From positions 2,615,001 through 2,679,000 of the forward strand of contig NC_003071.7 in assembly GCF_000001735.4 (NCBI RefSeq): a stretch of 64,000 bases of DNA, written 5' to 3'. The notes below the pieces were generated by a model, which did no database searches, was not told where the DNA came from, and worked only from the letters and a program-made list of their open reading frames with translations. The DNA comes from Arabidopsis thaliana. Taxonomy: Eukaryota > Streptophyta > Magnoliopsida > Brassicales > Brassicaceae. Shown here one piece after another: positions 20,990 through 32,082 of this stretch (positions are counted from its first letter, which is position 1; each line of letters begins with the position of its first letter). The position numbers and the translations under genes were made by a program.

Positions 20990-22334
20990 TTAGTTTTCCT
21001 ACCAAAATAAATACTATTCCACCTACTTAAATGAAAAATGTTTTTTTTTTACCTAATTATATATTTCCTCCACCTAGTTGTCAAAAATTCGTTTATCACA
21101 TTTTTAAGAAACCAACGATTTTCCTACGAAACTTTTGGTAGGAAAGGCTCTTACGTTATTCCTTCGGTTCTCTTAGAAAGTTATTTTCGAAGGAAACTGA
21201 TGTAACGCCCCAACCGCCCCTACCAGTGGGCCCCACGTCCTCTCTCGGGCCCATGGGCCCACCCCTGTCCGACGGTCGGTGCGCCACGTCTGAGAGGCTT
21301 TAAAGACTTGTTACCGACTCTACAAATCACCACATGATCTTTTCCCATGCTTTGTCCTCACTCGCATGGTTCCGAAAATCACTTCTCGGAAGGTCATCCA
21401 TCCTGAAACTATTCCAGCTCAAGCACACTTAACTGTGGAGTTCTCTCAGGATCTTTGACCAAAAAGATAAGTGCACTTTGGTGACATAGTTGGCCAAATC
21501 AATTCTTTTAAACCTCTCCGCATGCACCACCATATTCCTAAAACTGGGTGTTACAATTCATCCACACTAACAGATGGCAACGTCCTCGTTGCACAACAAG
21601 ATCGTAACCCCCGATGGTGCTTGCCTTCTTTATTCCACACTCATCTGGGTTCGGCTCTGATACCATTTGTAACGCCCCAATCGCCCCTACTAGTGGGCCC
21701 CACGTCCTCTCTCTTCCCCATGGGCCCACTCATGTCCGACAGTCGGTGCGCCATGTTCGGGAGGCTTTAAAGACTTGTTACCGACCCTACAAGTCACCAC
21801 ACGATCTTTCCCCATACTTTGTCTTCACTCGTATCGTTCGAAAATCACTTCTCGGAAAGTCACCCATCCTGAGACAACTCCAGCCCAAGCACGCTTAACT
21901 CTGGAGTTCTCTCAAGACCTTTAACCGAAAAGATAAGTGCACTTTAGTGACATAGATGACCAAATCAATTATTTTAAATCTCTCTGGATGCACCACCATA
22001 TTCCTGAAACCGGGGTGTTACAACTGGAAAGAACAGTTCCTACGCTTTTCCTTTGAGTCTCCTTTAAAAATAGTTTTGTAGGAAATTGGACGAAAATGTT
22101 TCCGACTATTTTCCTACCACTATATTTCCTTTCGTTTTCCTTCTATTTTCCTACGAGATTTCCTACGATTTCATAAGTCGTAGGAAATTGAATAGAAATT
22201 TCCTTCGAAAAACTGACGAATATTTTCGACGGAATATAAATTTGGTAGGAAATTGGAAGGATTTTGGTAAGTGTTTTGTCTTACAAAAATTTGGTAGGAA
22301 ATTTTGTCGGAAAATACAATGTTTTCTTGTAGTA
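20990..22334. mobile_element. Second CACTA end with subterminal repeats, unit A
   Basis: TTTTCTTGTAGTA at 22322-22334 is the inverted CACTA terminus (reverse complement TACTACAAGAAAA), preceded by dense subterminal motifs of types TTCCTACGA and GGTAGGAAATT. The same motifs continue left of the TRIM (about 21120-21195). I cannot find the other terminus. The left boundary given is where the motif family begins. No coding sequence is seen, so it is a fragment or a non-autonomous copy, with a TRIM inserted. Confidence 0.6.
21201..22022 (-). mobile_element. TRIM (terminal-repeat retrotransposon in miniature), unit A
   Basis: Two direct 355-bp LTRs (21201-21555 and 21668-22022) start TGTAACGCCCC and end GGGTGTTACA, with only 112 bp between them. 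On the minus strand the interior begins AATGGTATCAGAGC, the primer-binding site for initiator methionine tRNA, which fixes the orientation. ACTGA and ACTGG flank the ends, a probable 5-bp target duplication with one change. It has no coding capacity, as expected for a TRIM, and looks structurally whole. The LTRs differ at more than ten percent of sites by eye, so it is old. It is shared with unit B. Confidence 0.85.
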
Positions 22335-24597
22335 TATAGCCACCCATTATCATCTTTTGTTTTATTTGCAGATGATTTAGATGTCTTTTGATTTCCTTTT
22401 CCTGTGATTTAATTTAAGAGTTGTTTGAGAAGAAGTAATCTAAAATTTGTTTAGCATTTGTAACATATTTGTTAGTTTTTATGGATTGCTGTCGAATTTT
22501 AATATTTATAAAAATATTATTAGACTTGGTGGTAAATCATTTGGTGTATTGAAAGATCGTTTATAACCAATGTACCTTTAAGCTTTCCAGTAGCTCTTTT
22601 CGCCAATAGTATTGCATGGAGCATTTGTCAGGTTTTTCTTTGTTCCTCTACAAATATATAATATTAGTATTGTTCCATTTGTTAAATGTAGTTTACTATT
22701 ATTTGCCGACGTATTAACTTGAATACCCAAAAAACTTTTTTTTTATATATTTTATTTATATATGTATCCAGAAAACTTAGTTTATAGTCGTTTGGTTTTC
22801 CTCGGCGTACACTGATGTTTGACATGTAAATTGTACTCTGAAATGGAGAATTTGTATAGGAATAAAGTAAGTTTGTTTGTTTATTTTTTAAAGTAGTGAT
22901 CGTAAATGCATTATTTGATACTATTATTGAGAGATGGTAACCTTACTTTGTCTTTGATTGGTGCATTGTGGTTCTTCATGAGTCTCTTTTTTTCTTTTCT
23001 TTTTAGCTGCCTGAGTTGAAGTTTGTAAGTAGCCTTTTCTCTTACCTAAAGGTTCTCGCTTCATGATTTTTAATTGTTTTTTTACTTGATTTCTTTATTT
23101 CGTACCATCAGTTTGTGGTTTTATTTGGTTTTCTTATGAGATTGTTGTCTTTAGTGTAATGATGTAGTAAAAAGCTTGTAATAGTGAGACGAATTCTTTT
23201 CGTGTTCTTTTGTTTTGTTTAGTATAAGTTTTAAGTATAACCAATATTAAATTCTCCACATTGTTTTTTAGTTAATGAGTGGTTATATCCTCGATAGATT
23301 AAGGGTCTTGTGATTTAGATGTTTTACGTTACACATACGAATTTATTGTCTTTGGTATTAATATATTTTCAAAAACTAATAATATTGAACTCCTCTTATT
23401 TCTAAGAAATTGGAGTCTTTGGGAAATCTTTTATATTAGGTTGTCTTTATTATAATCCGGTAGATATGTTTTTAATGGAATTACATGAATACATTTGTCA
23501 AGTTATTCCTTTTAATTATTTATTTTAACAATATTATAATAGCTACTTGACAAATCGTAATTAGTTAAATTCCCCAATGTCTTCAGTTTTTTTTGGGTTG
23601 CCTCTTTGGAAACTCTCTACGGCAACGTCTTCGCTATTTCGGTTCTTAAAATTATGATTATATGGCTGATAAATAAATGTAAGAGTTGGAATTTATTTGA
23701 TTAAGAAACTTCCTTACAACATCAAGGAATATAAACTGCATAGAAAAAGAAATAGTAAAAAAAAAAGAAATAACAAAAACAGCTTTGCTTTGACACTGTG
23801 ATAACCCACAACTCTATAAGCATTAAATTAAGGGTAAATTATATACAGTAGCCGTTGACCCACTTTTATTTTCTGATTTTGACATTGTGGGCTGGGCCTT
23901 TCAATTCTTAACCTTTCAGCCAAAAACTAACCAAAATGCCCTTGACGCTTCCTGACCGGGTTTGGACGTACGGACTGCGTCGTTGGAATCCAATTGAAGC
24001 GTACACTGTTCACCGACGGGAAGTGCATTAAATGTTTTCTGGGTTTCGGCGAATTTGACACTGTAACTTGGAATTAAAATTTTTAAAAAAATTGTTGGGC
24101 TCAGATGTTTTAAATGCTAAAAAGTTTTGACAAAACTAAAACTCATGATTACCTATTATAATAGAGATTATATTATAAGATATTTACATAATTGAGATTA
24201 GAATTTTGGACAAAAAAAACGAATCCAAATTGTGTTACGGTGAAGAATCTGAAGTTTTCAGTTGCTGTTTAACAAAGTTTGAACGTTTGAACGGGAGACA
24301 ATCTGTGATCTAGGTAAGAAATTCGTGTTATTCTTATGAATTACACCTGAGAACGTGATATGAAAGTAATGATCCGTTTTTAAAAATTTCTAAGTTCATA
24401 AATTGTTTTGTTGGAGATTCTTTTTGTCTTTGTAGATATAAATGAAAGCCCTTTGATCTGTTTTGTTAAATTTCTAAGTTCATAAATTGTTTTGTTAGAG
24501 ATTCTTTTTGTCTTCGTTGATATAAGTGAAAGCCTTCAAAAAGATCTGATTTTTTGTATTTAATGTTGTTCTGACCTGAGGAATTTATGTTGCAGGT
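22335..24597 (+). other. Non-coding DNA upstream of the MULE transposase, unit A
   Basis: No gene seen to about 23.8 kb: AT-rich with long T runs. From 23830 (GGGTAAATTATATACAGTAG) the base composition changes, and GACGTACGG and GCGTACAC, forms of the motif that marks the MULE block, appear at about 23965-24010. This could be near the element's left end, but no matching right end was found. A donor AGGTAAG at about 24311 and acceptor TTGCAG at about 24596 suggest a 5'-UTR intron for the transposase. Inside it, a 94-bp stretch is tandemly duplicated (about 24388-24540). Unit B lacks about 23.44-24.19 kb. Confidence 0.5.
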
Positions 24598-27531
24598 ATG
24601 GAGTTACATGTATTAATTATGGTTGGTGAGTGGATATACAAAGAAGAAGGTTGGAAATTTGAAGCTGAGAAAGGAAGTTTCGGACGCTGTGTACGTATTA
24701 GAGACACAACGACGTACACGGATTTGGCAAGTACAATATGTGATGTTTTTAGTTTCAAGTTTAGTGAATGGAACCCTATAATAAGTTACTGGATGCCTGA
24801 AAAGATGTCTGATATGATAGCAAGTAATCGCCCTCGAGTATATATTGAGAATCAAATCAGCCTTGATACATTTATGTTGATTCGTAGTGGCGATCCTTCT
24901 GTTAACTTGTATGTGTCTTTTTACTCTATCAGCAAGGGAGGCCATACAGAGACAGAGGTTACAAATGTTGATGCAGCTCATAAGTTTTACGAAGATATAA
25001 ATGTAGATGAGGATGACATAAATGAAGGTGATAGGGATGAATATGAGGACGAGGAAAATGAAGAGGACGAAGATATGGATGTACATGACGATGACACTGA
25101 TAGTGAATGTCGTGGAAGTACCCTCGACCCTACAATAGACGGTAGTGAAGGTAGTAGCGAAGATTACGATTACAATAAATGGGGTGATCTGATTGTGGAA
25201 GAATATGGAATTGGTCATGTTGAGGAGGACGTCGTGAATGCCACTCAACAAATCGTGGAACCCCCAAAGGAATTCACTCGTCTATTGGCATCATGTACGT
25301 CGACAGGTAAACATGTACATCATGTAGAACCCACTGCTGTTTTGGTTGACAGTACACCAACCTCTGCTCCATCCCCGACGTGTCAACATGGTTTGTACCA
25401 ATGTACGTACACTAGAGTCTGTGCAGAAGAGACAAGATGCGAAGGTGAATTAGTTAAGTACACTGCTGCAAATGTGGATGATATAGCTGAGAACGTAACT
25501 GGAGATGATGGTATAGTCGTCCTAGAAGGGGTTTCTGCAAGTGGGTTAAATATTGAATATGACGACCGTCTAGTGACAACATGTGAAGCCTACGAAGTGT
25601 ATAAAGGGTTTTCTACATTGCATAATGGTGAGAATGAGTTTCTCGATACTAATGCTGCTCATGTATTTGATGATTTAGCCAATGTTAGAGTCGATGAGAT
25701 AGAAGTTGAATTGAGTACGTCAGGTCATCCGTTGTATGTGGGAAGTGTTTTCAAAAACAAGCAAGTCATACAGCAGACTATGCGACTTGTTGCAATCAAA
25801 AGGTGCTTCCGCTACAAACAAACTCGGTCATGCCCTAAAAGATTAGAAATGGTTTGCGTAGATCGCAATTGTTCATGGCATTTGACTGCACATATCATAA
25901 CCAATTCCAAATGTTTCAAAATCACAGAGTATGATTCTATCCATGTTTGCAAGATCGAGAGTCGAAAGGATTATCGTAAACATGCTACTTACAAGCTTTT
26001 AGGCGAGGTTATGAAGAATAGATATAGTTCTACGCAAGGGGGTCCGAGAGCTGTAGATTTGCTTCAATTGGTCTTAAATGATCTTAATGTTCGTATCTCA
26101 TATTCTACAGCATGGAGAGCTAGAGAGGTTGCAGTAAACTCTATAAGGGGTGATGATATGGCTAGTTACTGGTTTTTACCTACATATCTGTATCTTCTAC
26201 AATTAGCAAATCCCGGTACAATCTGTCATCTCCACTCCACTCCTGAATCTAATGGTCGGCAGCGCTTCAAATATGTATTTGTTTCTCTCTCGGCTTCTAT
26301 AAAAGGTTGGAAATATATGAGGAAAGTCGTTGTTGTAGACAGAACGCATCTAGTCGGTCGTTACAAAGGATGCCTCCTTATAGCATGTGCACAAGACAGG
26401 AACTTACAAATCTTTCCATTAGCTTTTGGGGTTGTTGACGGCGAGACCGATGCTTCATGGATTTGGTTCGTTGAGAAATTATCAGAGATTGTTCCAGATA
26501 CTGACGATTTGATGATTGTCTCGGACAGGCATTCTTCCATATATAAAGGCGTTAGTGTGGTGTACCCGAAAGCCCCCATGGAGCATGTATAGTACACCTG
26601 GAGCGAAACATATCAGTGTCTTACTCTAGGTACGGTGTGTCTGATTTATTCTTTAGCGCCGCTAAAGCATATCGGGTTAGAGATTTTGAAAAATACTTTG
26701 AAGAGATAAGAGGTCGGAGTCCCGGATGCGCAAAGTATTTAGAGGATGTTGGATTTGAGCATAGGACAAGGGCATACTACATAGGGGAGCGGTACAATAT
26801 CATGACTAGCAACAACTCCGAGGCAATGAACAATGTCTTAAGGAAGGCAAAAGCGTATCCAATTGTCTATATGCTAGAGTTCATCCGATAGGTCATTATG
26901 CGATGGTTTGCAGCAAGGCGGAAAAAAGTGTCGAAGTGTAACTCTTTGGTGACCCCGGATGTAGATGAACGTTTCCTCCAAGACTTGCCTGCGTCAGGAA
27001 AGTTCGCAGTCATGATGTCTGGGCCATGGAGTTATCAAGTTACTTTAAAGAGTGGTGAGCATTTTCACGTTGTACTAGATGAGTGTACGTGTACTTGTCT
27101 TAGGTACACGATGTTAAGAGTCCCATGCGAGCATGCTCTAGCTGCTGCAATACATTTTGGCATCAACCCGAAGGCTGTGATTGGATTGTGGTATAGCCTT
27201 CAAGTGTTTTCTGATTCTTTCCAAGAACCCGTTTTACCTATAGTGGACCCAAATGACGTTGTAATTCCTCAAGATTTATCGGACCTGATTCTCATACCTC
27301 CACGCAGTAGACAACCACCTGGGAGACCACCTACCAAAAGGATACCATCTACTAGGGAAAACCGGGTAAGTTTTTCACCCATCCTAACTGCTATGAAATT
27401 TTTACTTCGTTTTAAACGACATACTATTTTATAACTTTCAGAAAAAGAGGCAGAAAAGACTCATTCCTAATCAGTGTACAAGATGTCGGAAAACCGGTCA
27501 TAACAAGAAGACATGCAAAAACCCTATTTAG
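24598..27531 (+). pseudogene. MULE transposase (MuDR/MURA-like), unit A
   Basis: The ATG at 24598 starts a plant MULE N-terminal domain (EGWKFEAEKGSFGRCVRI, SYWMPEKM), a long acidic linker (25000-25200), the Mutator DNA-binding zinc region (LYVGSVFKNKQVIQQTMRLV, CSWHLTAH), and the DDE domain with VVVVDRTHLVGRYKG (first D), LMIVSDRHSSIYKGV (second D) and MTSNNSEAMNNVL (probable E). A SWIM zinc finger (CTCTCLRYTMLRVPCEHA) follows. An intron (27366-27441) leads to a terminal exon with a CCHC knuckle, CTRCRKTGHNKKTC, ending at 27531. A one-base loss at about 26575 and a TAG in the sequence EFIR/VIMRWF (26889-26891) break it. The TAG is shared with unit B. Unlike B, it retains the full N-terminal and linker region. 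Confidence 0.9.
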
Positions 27532-27774
27532 TCGATGACTGTTTTACTCGCGATGGTTAGAGTCTCTATGCTTTTGGACGATGTTCTACGTACGTTTTGG
27601 AAATCTTTTTAAATTTTTAACTAAACCGTTACATCAATTTGGGACCAGTCATCGCGTCTATTCAAAATCTATTTAAGAACCTGGTAATAACACCCTTCAT
27701 CCATTCAAACAAAAGTCCAAACCCATCTCACAAATAAGACAGAAAGTCGGTTATTCTGGGTTTTTTTTGGCATC

Positions 27775-28729
27775 ATGGATGCTGGATATCATTCCATTTT
27801 TGAACCTTTTCCAATGATCACCGGATGGAGTATACGCGCTTTTGTGGTCAGGGTGTTTAAGAAATGCGTGGGAATAAATGAGTTTGACCTGGGTCTCATC
27901 TTTGCCGATAATTGAGTACTATTTCGCCAATGTGTTTATAACGTTTTTACTTCCACATACCTTAATTGTCACTAATCATCATAATTTCGTGCAGGGAATG
28001 CGTTCCCGCATAGAGGCTACCATTAATCGTCGCATTGCTTCGTTTTACTCTGACTGTATCCGAGAAAATGAGTGGATAATTATCAATACTTTCTCGGTTC
28101 GTCTCCACGACGAGGGGATACACACAACGTCCCATGACTACCGGATCTGTTTTATGGATCAGACCATTGTTACCAAAGTTTTGGGATTGGCTGCAATACC
28201 GTATTACGATTTTATTCCTTTTGACTACATCGTCGAGAAGACAGTTTCTACTGGAGTGTTAGTTGGTTAGTATATTTGACTCGCTATTGATTCTTGTAAA
28301 TCTGTACGTACACGTAATACTTTTATCTTTTATTACGTACACCAGATGTGATTGGTGCGCTCCTTGAAGTTGGCAACTTGACCGAAGACTACCGTGGGCT
28401 GAAGCTTCCTTTTAAGATAATGGATCAATAGTAAGTGCCTCTGTGTTATTTTTTAAAAAAGTTTTCACCTATATGTTTGTTATATCCTCCGTATAATATA
28501 TATTCTCTGTAGCAAAGAAGTTCTTCAATGTGAAGCACACAATGATCAAGCTTTGGAATTTCAAAGATTCTTCCAGCGGCTAACTGGTCCTCAAAATGTT
28601 ATTGCTCTCGTATCCTGGCGTCTGAGCGGGATTTATAAACTGAAGACTCTGAGCAATGACCCCATCTCCAAAGTCATTGCTAATCCGGATATACCGGAAG
28701 TGGAAGAAATCAGAGTCGTTGTCTATTAG
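27775..28729 (+). pseudogene. RPA1-like (DUF223/OB-fold) gene, unit A, one nonsense codon
   Basis: Four exons with canonical splice sites: 27775-27933, 27995-28265, 28346-28430 and 28513-28729. The product resembles the first DNA-binding OB-fold region of plant RPA1 paralogues: MITGWSIRAFVVRVFKK, ENEWIIINTFSVRLHDEG, TSHDYRICFMDQT, then LVDVIGALLEVGNL at the exon 2/3 junction. At 243 codons it is far shorter than a full RPA1 (over 600 residues) and has no zinc-finger C-terminus. Codon 47 is TGA where unit B has CGA. Exon 2 differs from B by a single silent base. It begins about 245 bp after the transposase on the same strand, which suggests cargo of the same element. Plant Helitrons also carry RPA1-like genes. 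Confidence 0.75.
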
Positions 28730-28829
28730 TTTATCTCTTGTCTCTGTTATTCTTAATAACTACAGATTTGTAACCGAATTTAAACATATCCTATATTTAT
28801 GCTAAAGTTTTACTTTATTTCCGACATTA

Positions 28830-29035
28830 TATTTCATGGACGTATATTATATCAGTGTACGTTCAAACTGCTACAGTTTACTTATTACAAAATACATCAT
28901 AATTGTAATGACTTTCCATGGACGTACATTTATATCGGTGTACGTTCAAACTGCTACAGTTTACTTATTACAAAATACATCATAATTGTAATGACTTTCC
29001 ATGGACGTACATTTATATCGGTGTACGTTTAAATA
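28830..29035 (+). repeat. Tandem repeat, period about 83 bp, rich in ACGTAC motifs, unit A
   Basis: About two and a half units: CATGGACGTACATTTATATC, then GGTGTACGTTCAAACTGCTA and CAGTTTACTTATTACAAAAT, then ACATCATAATTGTAATGACT. Each unit holds one ACGTAC and one GTACGT. It lies between the 3' ends of the RPA1-like gene and the first minus-strand F-box-like gene. Open frames across it are repeats of the same nonsense peptide. Confidence 0.85.
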
Positions 29036-29252
29036 GTTGTACTCTATGTAGAATGTAAACAAACTTAGTTCCATTCATAACATAAACAATAAAACATGGA
29101 ACTACAAAACATAACAAAAGAGCAGGAACTACAAAGCATAACAATAAACCGATTAGAGCATACAACCAAAGGATAGTAAAGCCGAAGCATATAACAGGAA
29201 AACATATGCTTTACAAAAAGTCGAAATTATAGCCGATGCATAGAATGGGAAA

Positions 29253-29906
29253 TCAGATGCTGAACCAACGCCTTTCCTTAATAAAATATGCACAACTCCC
29301 TAGCATACCAGTAGAAGAAACAATTCCGGCAGCAGGCTCCGTAGTTGCAACGACCCAAACATCTGGTGAAACCACGAACCTCCATGATCGATCCCACATC
29401 CGAGGTCCTTCAGCATGCAGTCAACTTATGTGATACATAACCAACTCCCCCATTGTGTTTGCAGCTTCGAATGATGGCACTAAATCCCAGAAAGTCGCAT
29501 TCACGGCTTCAACCTCTCGTCTGTTGCTAGTTGCGGTTAGGAACAGTCCATGATAGAAACATGCGTAGGCGTCGGTGGGAGAGATAGAACCCAACATGGT
29601 TAAACCATGAGCAACCGAAACGAAATTGCAAGCTAAACGAACCCCTTCAAGGTAAAGCGCCGACATTGCTCCCCGTTCAAGCAGGAGGGTAAAATATGGT
29701 CGGAAAGGTGTTTTCGGCAACACGAAATCAGGCCACGTCATAAACTCATCCATGTTGATAGCGGTCGGCTTCAGCGTGCTTACGGGACCTCTGAGCGTTT
29801 CAATGGGAGTTACAGAAACGGGTAAGTAGTTGACGAGGATGCTGAGTGGGTTAGGTAGCTGAATGGCCATGTAAATTTCCGCCGGTGGGGGTGTGGGGAC
29901 GTCCAT
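29253..29906 (-). pseudogene. F-box-like protein, At2g35280 type (F1), unit A, one nonsense codon
   Basis: Minus strand, ATG at 29906. The N-terminus is proline-rich (MDVPTPPPAEIY). The body carries the family's middle section: TPFRPYFTLLLERGAM, then LYLEGVRLACNF and DAYACFYHGLFL, which aligns with PFFKRC, YNEAIRVL and ACAIIFI in its neighbours. The F-box part is very weak. The reading stops at a TGA (29421-29423) where unit B has CGA. B's frame continues to 217 residues. The tail after the stop is still present and nearly unchanged, so the break is recent. This is the most divergent of the three minus-strand family members. Confidence 0.65.
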
Positions 29907-30687
29907 TGCCGAGTCTGAGGGATTTTTTTGGTGAGTTTAGGTTATATTTGTCATAGTAAGAGTAATGAAAAGTGTGGAGATGACTTGTCCCAGTGTACAT
30001 GTTATATAGACCTAATGGCGAGGAGACAACTAAGTAAATATTTGACGTCCCACTTACCTATTGTAGGTGGTATTAATATTGGACATTAACTCGTGTTTAT
30101 ATGAAAAGAATAAACTATTAACTATTTCCGATTAAAACTGAAACTTCAAATTACAATTTTCGAGTATATTGGTTTATGTACGTGTAGATTTACACGTGTA
30201 CTTCTATATTGAAATTTGTAGTTTTTGATGTAAACCCAAGCTATCTCGTCGACTTATTAGTTACATGTACGTCATTAGTAACACGTGTACGTCTATATAA
30301 ACCTATACGCTGAATTGGAGTGTATTTATTATGCCATGTCACGTCTATCACAATACTGTCTTTTGCGTCAATCCAGTCATATTTATTCCTACATTTATAG
30401 TGACTTTAAAGTTATAATGTAAGTACAGAAATAAGTATGGATTACGAAACTTCAAATTTATTACTCATATCCGAATAAACCATTAAACGGAGAAACTTTG
30501 TAAACCAGAGGATAAGCACAAATTCAAACATAACTTCATAAAAGCATTACAAGAACTTGAACAACTTCATGCATAGAGGATAAAACGAATTAGAAACATA
30601 ACTTCATAACGGCATTAGAAGAACTTGAAACATAACTTAGACGATAACATTAAATAACAACTTCAAATAACTAGTAGATTTATATTA
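29907..30687 (-). promoter_or_regulatory. F1 upstream region with a motif module, unit A
   Basis: Non-coding. Between about 30165 and 30440 lie TTATGTACGTGTAG, ACACGTGTAC, ACATGTACGTCATTAG and ACACGTGTACGTCTAT in a fixed order, then GTGTATTTATTA and ATTTATAGTGACTTTAAAG. The same order, diverged, is found upstream of F2 at 31540-31865, so the two genes were copied together with their promoters. ACACGTGTAC contains a G-box core (CACGTG), a common plant bZIP/bHLH site. Confidence 0.6.
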
Positions 30688-31413
30688 CTAGAGCATTTGG
30701 CTAACTCGCCTAGCACACCACCAGAGGTAACAACTGTTACACACGTTCTTGAACGGTCCAGAGACAATGTAACAAAGCAGGGCGCAATCTGGAGTTTGAA
30801 TACCATGGCTGTTATGATAAGAGAACGTCGATCCATAAGTATTATTATATGGAGGGCGAAACTTCTTTAAATCCTCCAGGAACTCCTCACACAAATCCCG
30901 TATCTCTTTTGTCCTGAACGGATAATGATTGCGTTCGAATAGGTTTAGAAACATGGCGCCCATGTAATCATTACCGTCAATTATGAAAAGTATCGCACAA
31001 GCAAGTGTTGCATGGGCTTGTGATGGAACATGAGGTCGTAAGAGGTTGATGGCTCCCTTAATGTCACGTTCATGCGTTAGAACACGCAGAGCTTCAAAAT
31101 ACGTGGCAGTCGGATTGCCAGCATCCACACACCTTTTGAAAAAGGCTCGATGTCGGCCTTCTCCCTGGGGGCCGGATGGATGATGGCTGCCATCAACTTG
31201 GTAGTCGTCGGGATCGTCGCACATGCTAAAAATATTAGCACCTTTCAGGACATCCAGACGGTATACAATATCTCCGCCACGTGTGTCTGACCGTAGTAGT
31301 GGCTGAAGGTCCCACCAGCATTTGTCAGTCATTTTCTTAGCTATCTTTGCGAGTAAATCGTCGGGAATAGTCGGATTCACCATGTTAGGAATGAGATAGG
31401 CCAATATGGTCAA
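30688..31413 (-). CDS. F-box-like protein, At2g35280 type (F2), unit A
   Basis: An open frame of 241 residues from an ATG at 31413. An F-box-like segment at about residues 15-60 (IPDDLLAKIAKKMTDKCWWD, then VYRLDVLKGANIF) leads to Sel1/TPR-like helices (HRAFFKRCVDAGNPTATYFE, ACAILFIIDGNDYMGAMF, about 85-160) and a closing cysteine region (FKNVCNSCYLWWCARRV). This is the layout of Arabidopsis At2g35280-type proteins, some thought to act as substrate receptors in SCF ubiquitin ligases. The F-box here is degenerate, so ligase function is doubtful. It is intact in both tandem units, differing at 14 residues, with only two or three silent differences noticed. No intron is needed. Confidence 0.8.
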   Translation of the reverse strand: MTILAYLIPNMVNPTIPDDLLAKIAKKMTDKCWWDLQPLLRSDTRGGDIVYRLDVLKGANIFSMCDDPDDYQVDGSHHPSGPQGEGRHRAFFKRCVDAGNPTATYFEALRVLTHERDIKGAINLLRPHVPSQAHATLACAILFIIDGNDYMGAMFLNLFERNHYPFRTKEIRDLCEEFLEDLKKFRPPYNNTYGSTFSYHNSHGIQTPDCALLCYIVSGPFKNVCNSCYLWWCARRVSQML

Positions 31414-32082
31414 ATCATTGTCCTTTTAATAACCAAGGAAAGAGAGTCGGTTGGGGAGATTACAGTTGCATTGAATGTTATTTAAGTTGGATGTCAAATC
31501 AGAGGATAAGTGATTATTTGAGAAGACTAACATTTATCTACTATATCAATAAATGTACGTATAAAGTAACAGTCTACGTACATATTTAATTCTCATATTT
31601 TTGGTGCAAACCGATGCTACTTTATCTTAAATAATTGATAAATGTACGTCTAATAAGGCGTTACACGTGTACGTATATTTACAATAAGCATAGAGGTTCT
31701 AGAAATTATGACAAGTGGAAGTGTATTTATTAATTAACGCTTGGCACGTCTTTAATAAGACTGACATTATGCGTCTATTGACTGACATATATGCTTACAT
31801 TTATTATTACATTTATAGTTAGAATGTAAGTACTTGTTAGAATGTAAGTACAACCGTAAGTTTAGTTTGACAACACAAATATATTATTCATGACCGATAG
31901 AACCAAACCGCATGAAACAAAAACACAAGTTGTAAATAGGAAATTTCAAAGAAACGGAAGAAACAACATAATAGGAAATAACAATGAAACATAAACAAAA
32001 TACATAGGTCCAAACACCTAACAAACTTGAAACAAGTGACCGTGTACACCTAGCACACGTACAAATGCGATACCTACAGCAT
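31414..32082 (-). promoter_or_regulatory. F2 upstream region with a motif module, unit A
   Basis: Non-coding. AAATGTACGTATAAAG, GTCTACGTACAT, AATGTACGTCTAATAAGG and ACACGTGTACGTATAT lie 130-270 bp above the F2 start, followed by GTGTATTTATTA and a duplicated TTAGAATGTAAGTAC. It is paralogous to the F1 upstream module. The far part (31884-32080) overlaps the 3' flank of F3. Confidence 0.6.

Noticed and set aside
21471-21898. Several open frames of 60-100 residues, also at 49871-50298
   Set aside because: They lie inside TRIM LTRs and interior, which are non-coding; both strands are open because of GC-rich composition.
24613-25251. Long minus-strand open frame (212 residues), also at 52292-52930
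   Set aside because: It is antisense to the MULE N-terminal and acidic linker. Its Ile/Phe/Val-rich composition follows from the GAT/GAA-rich sense strand, and the frame is preserved only as a by-product.
28799-29032. Repeated peptide frame over the 83-bp repeats
   Set aside because: It is the tandem repeat read in one frame. There is no start context or domain.
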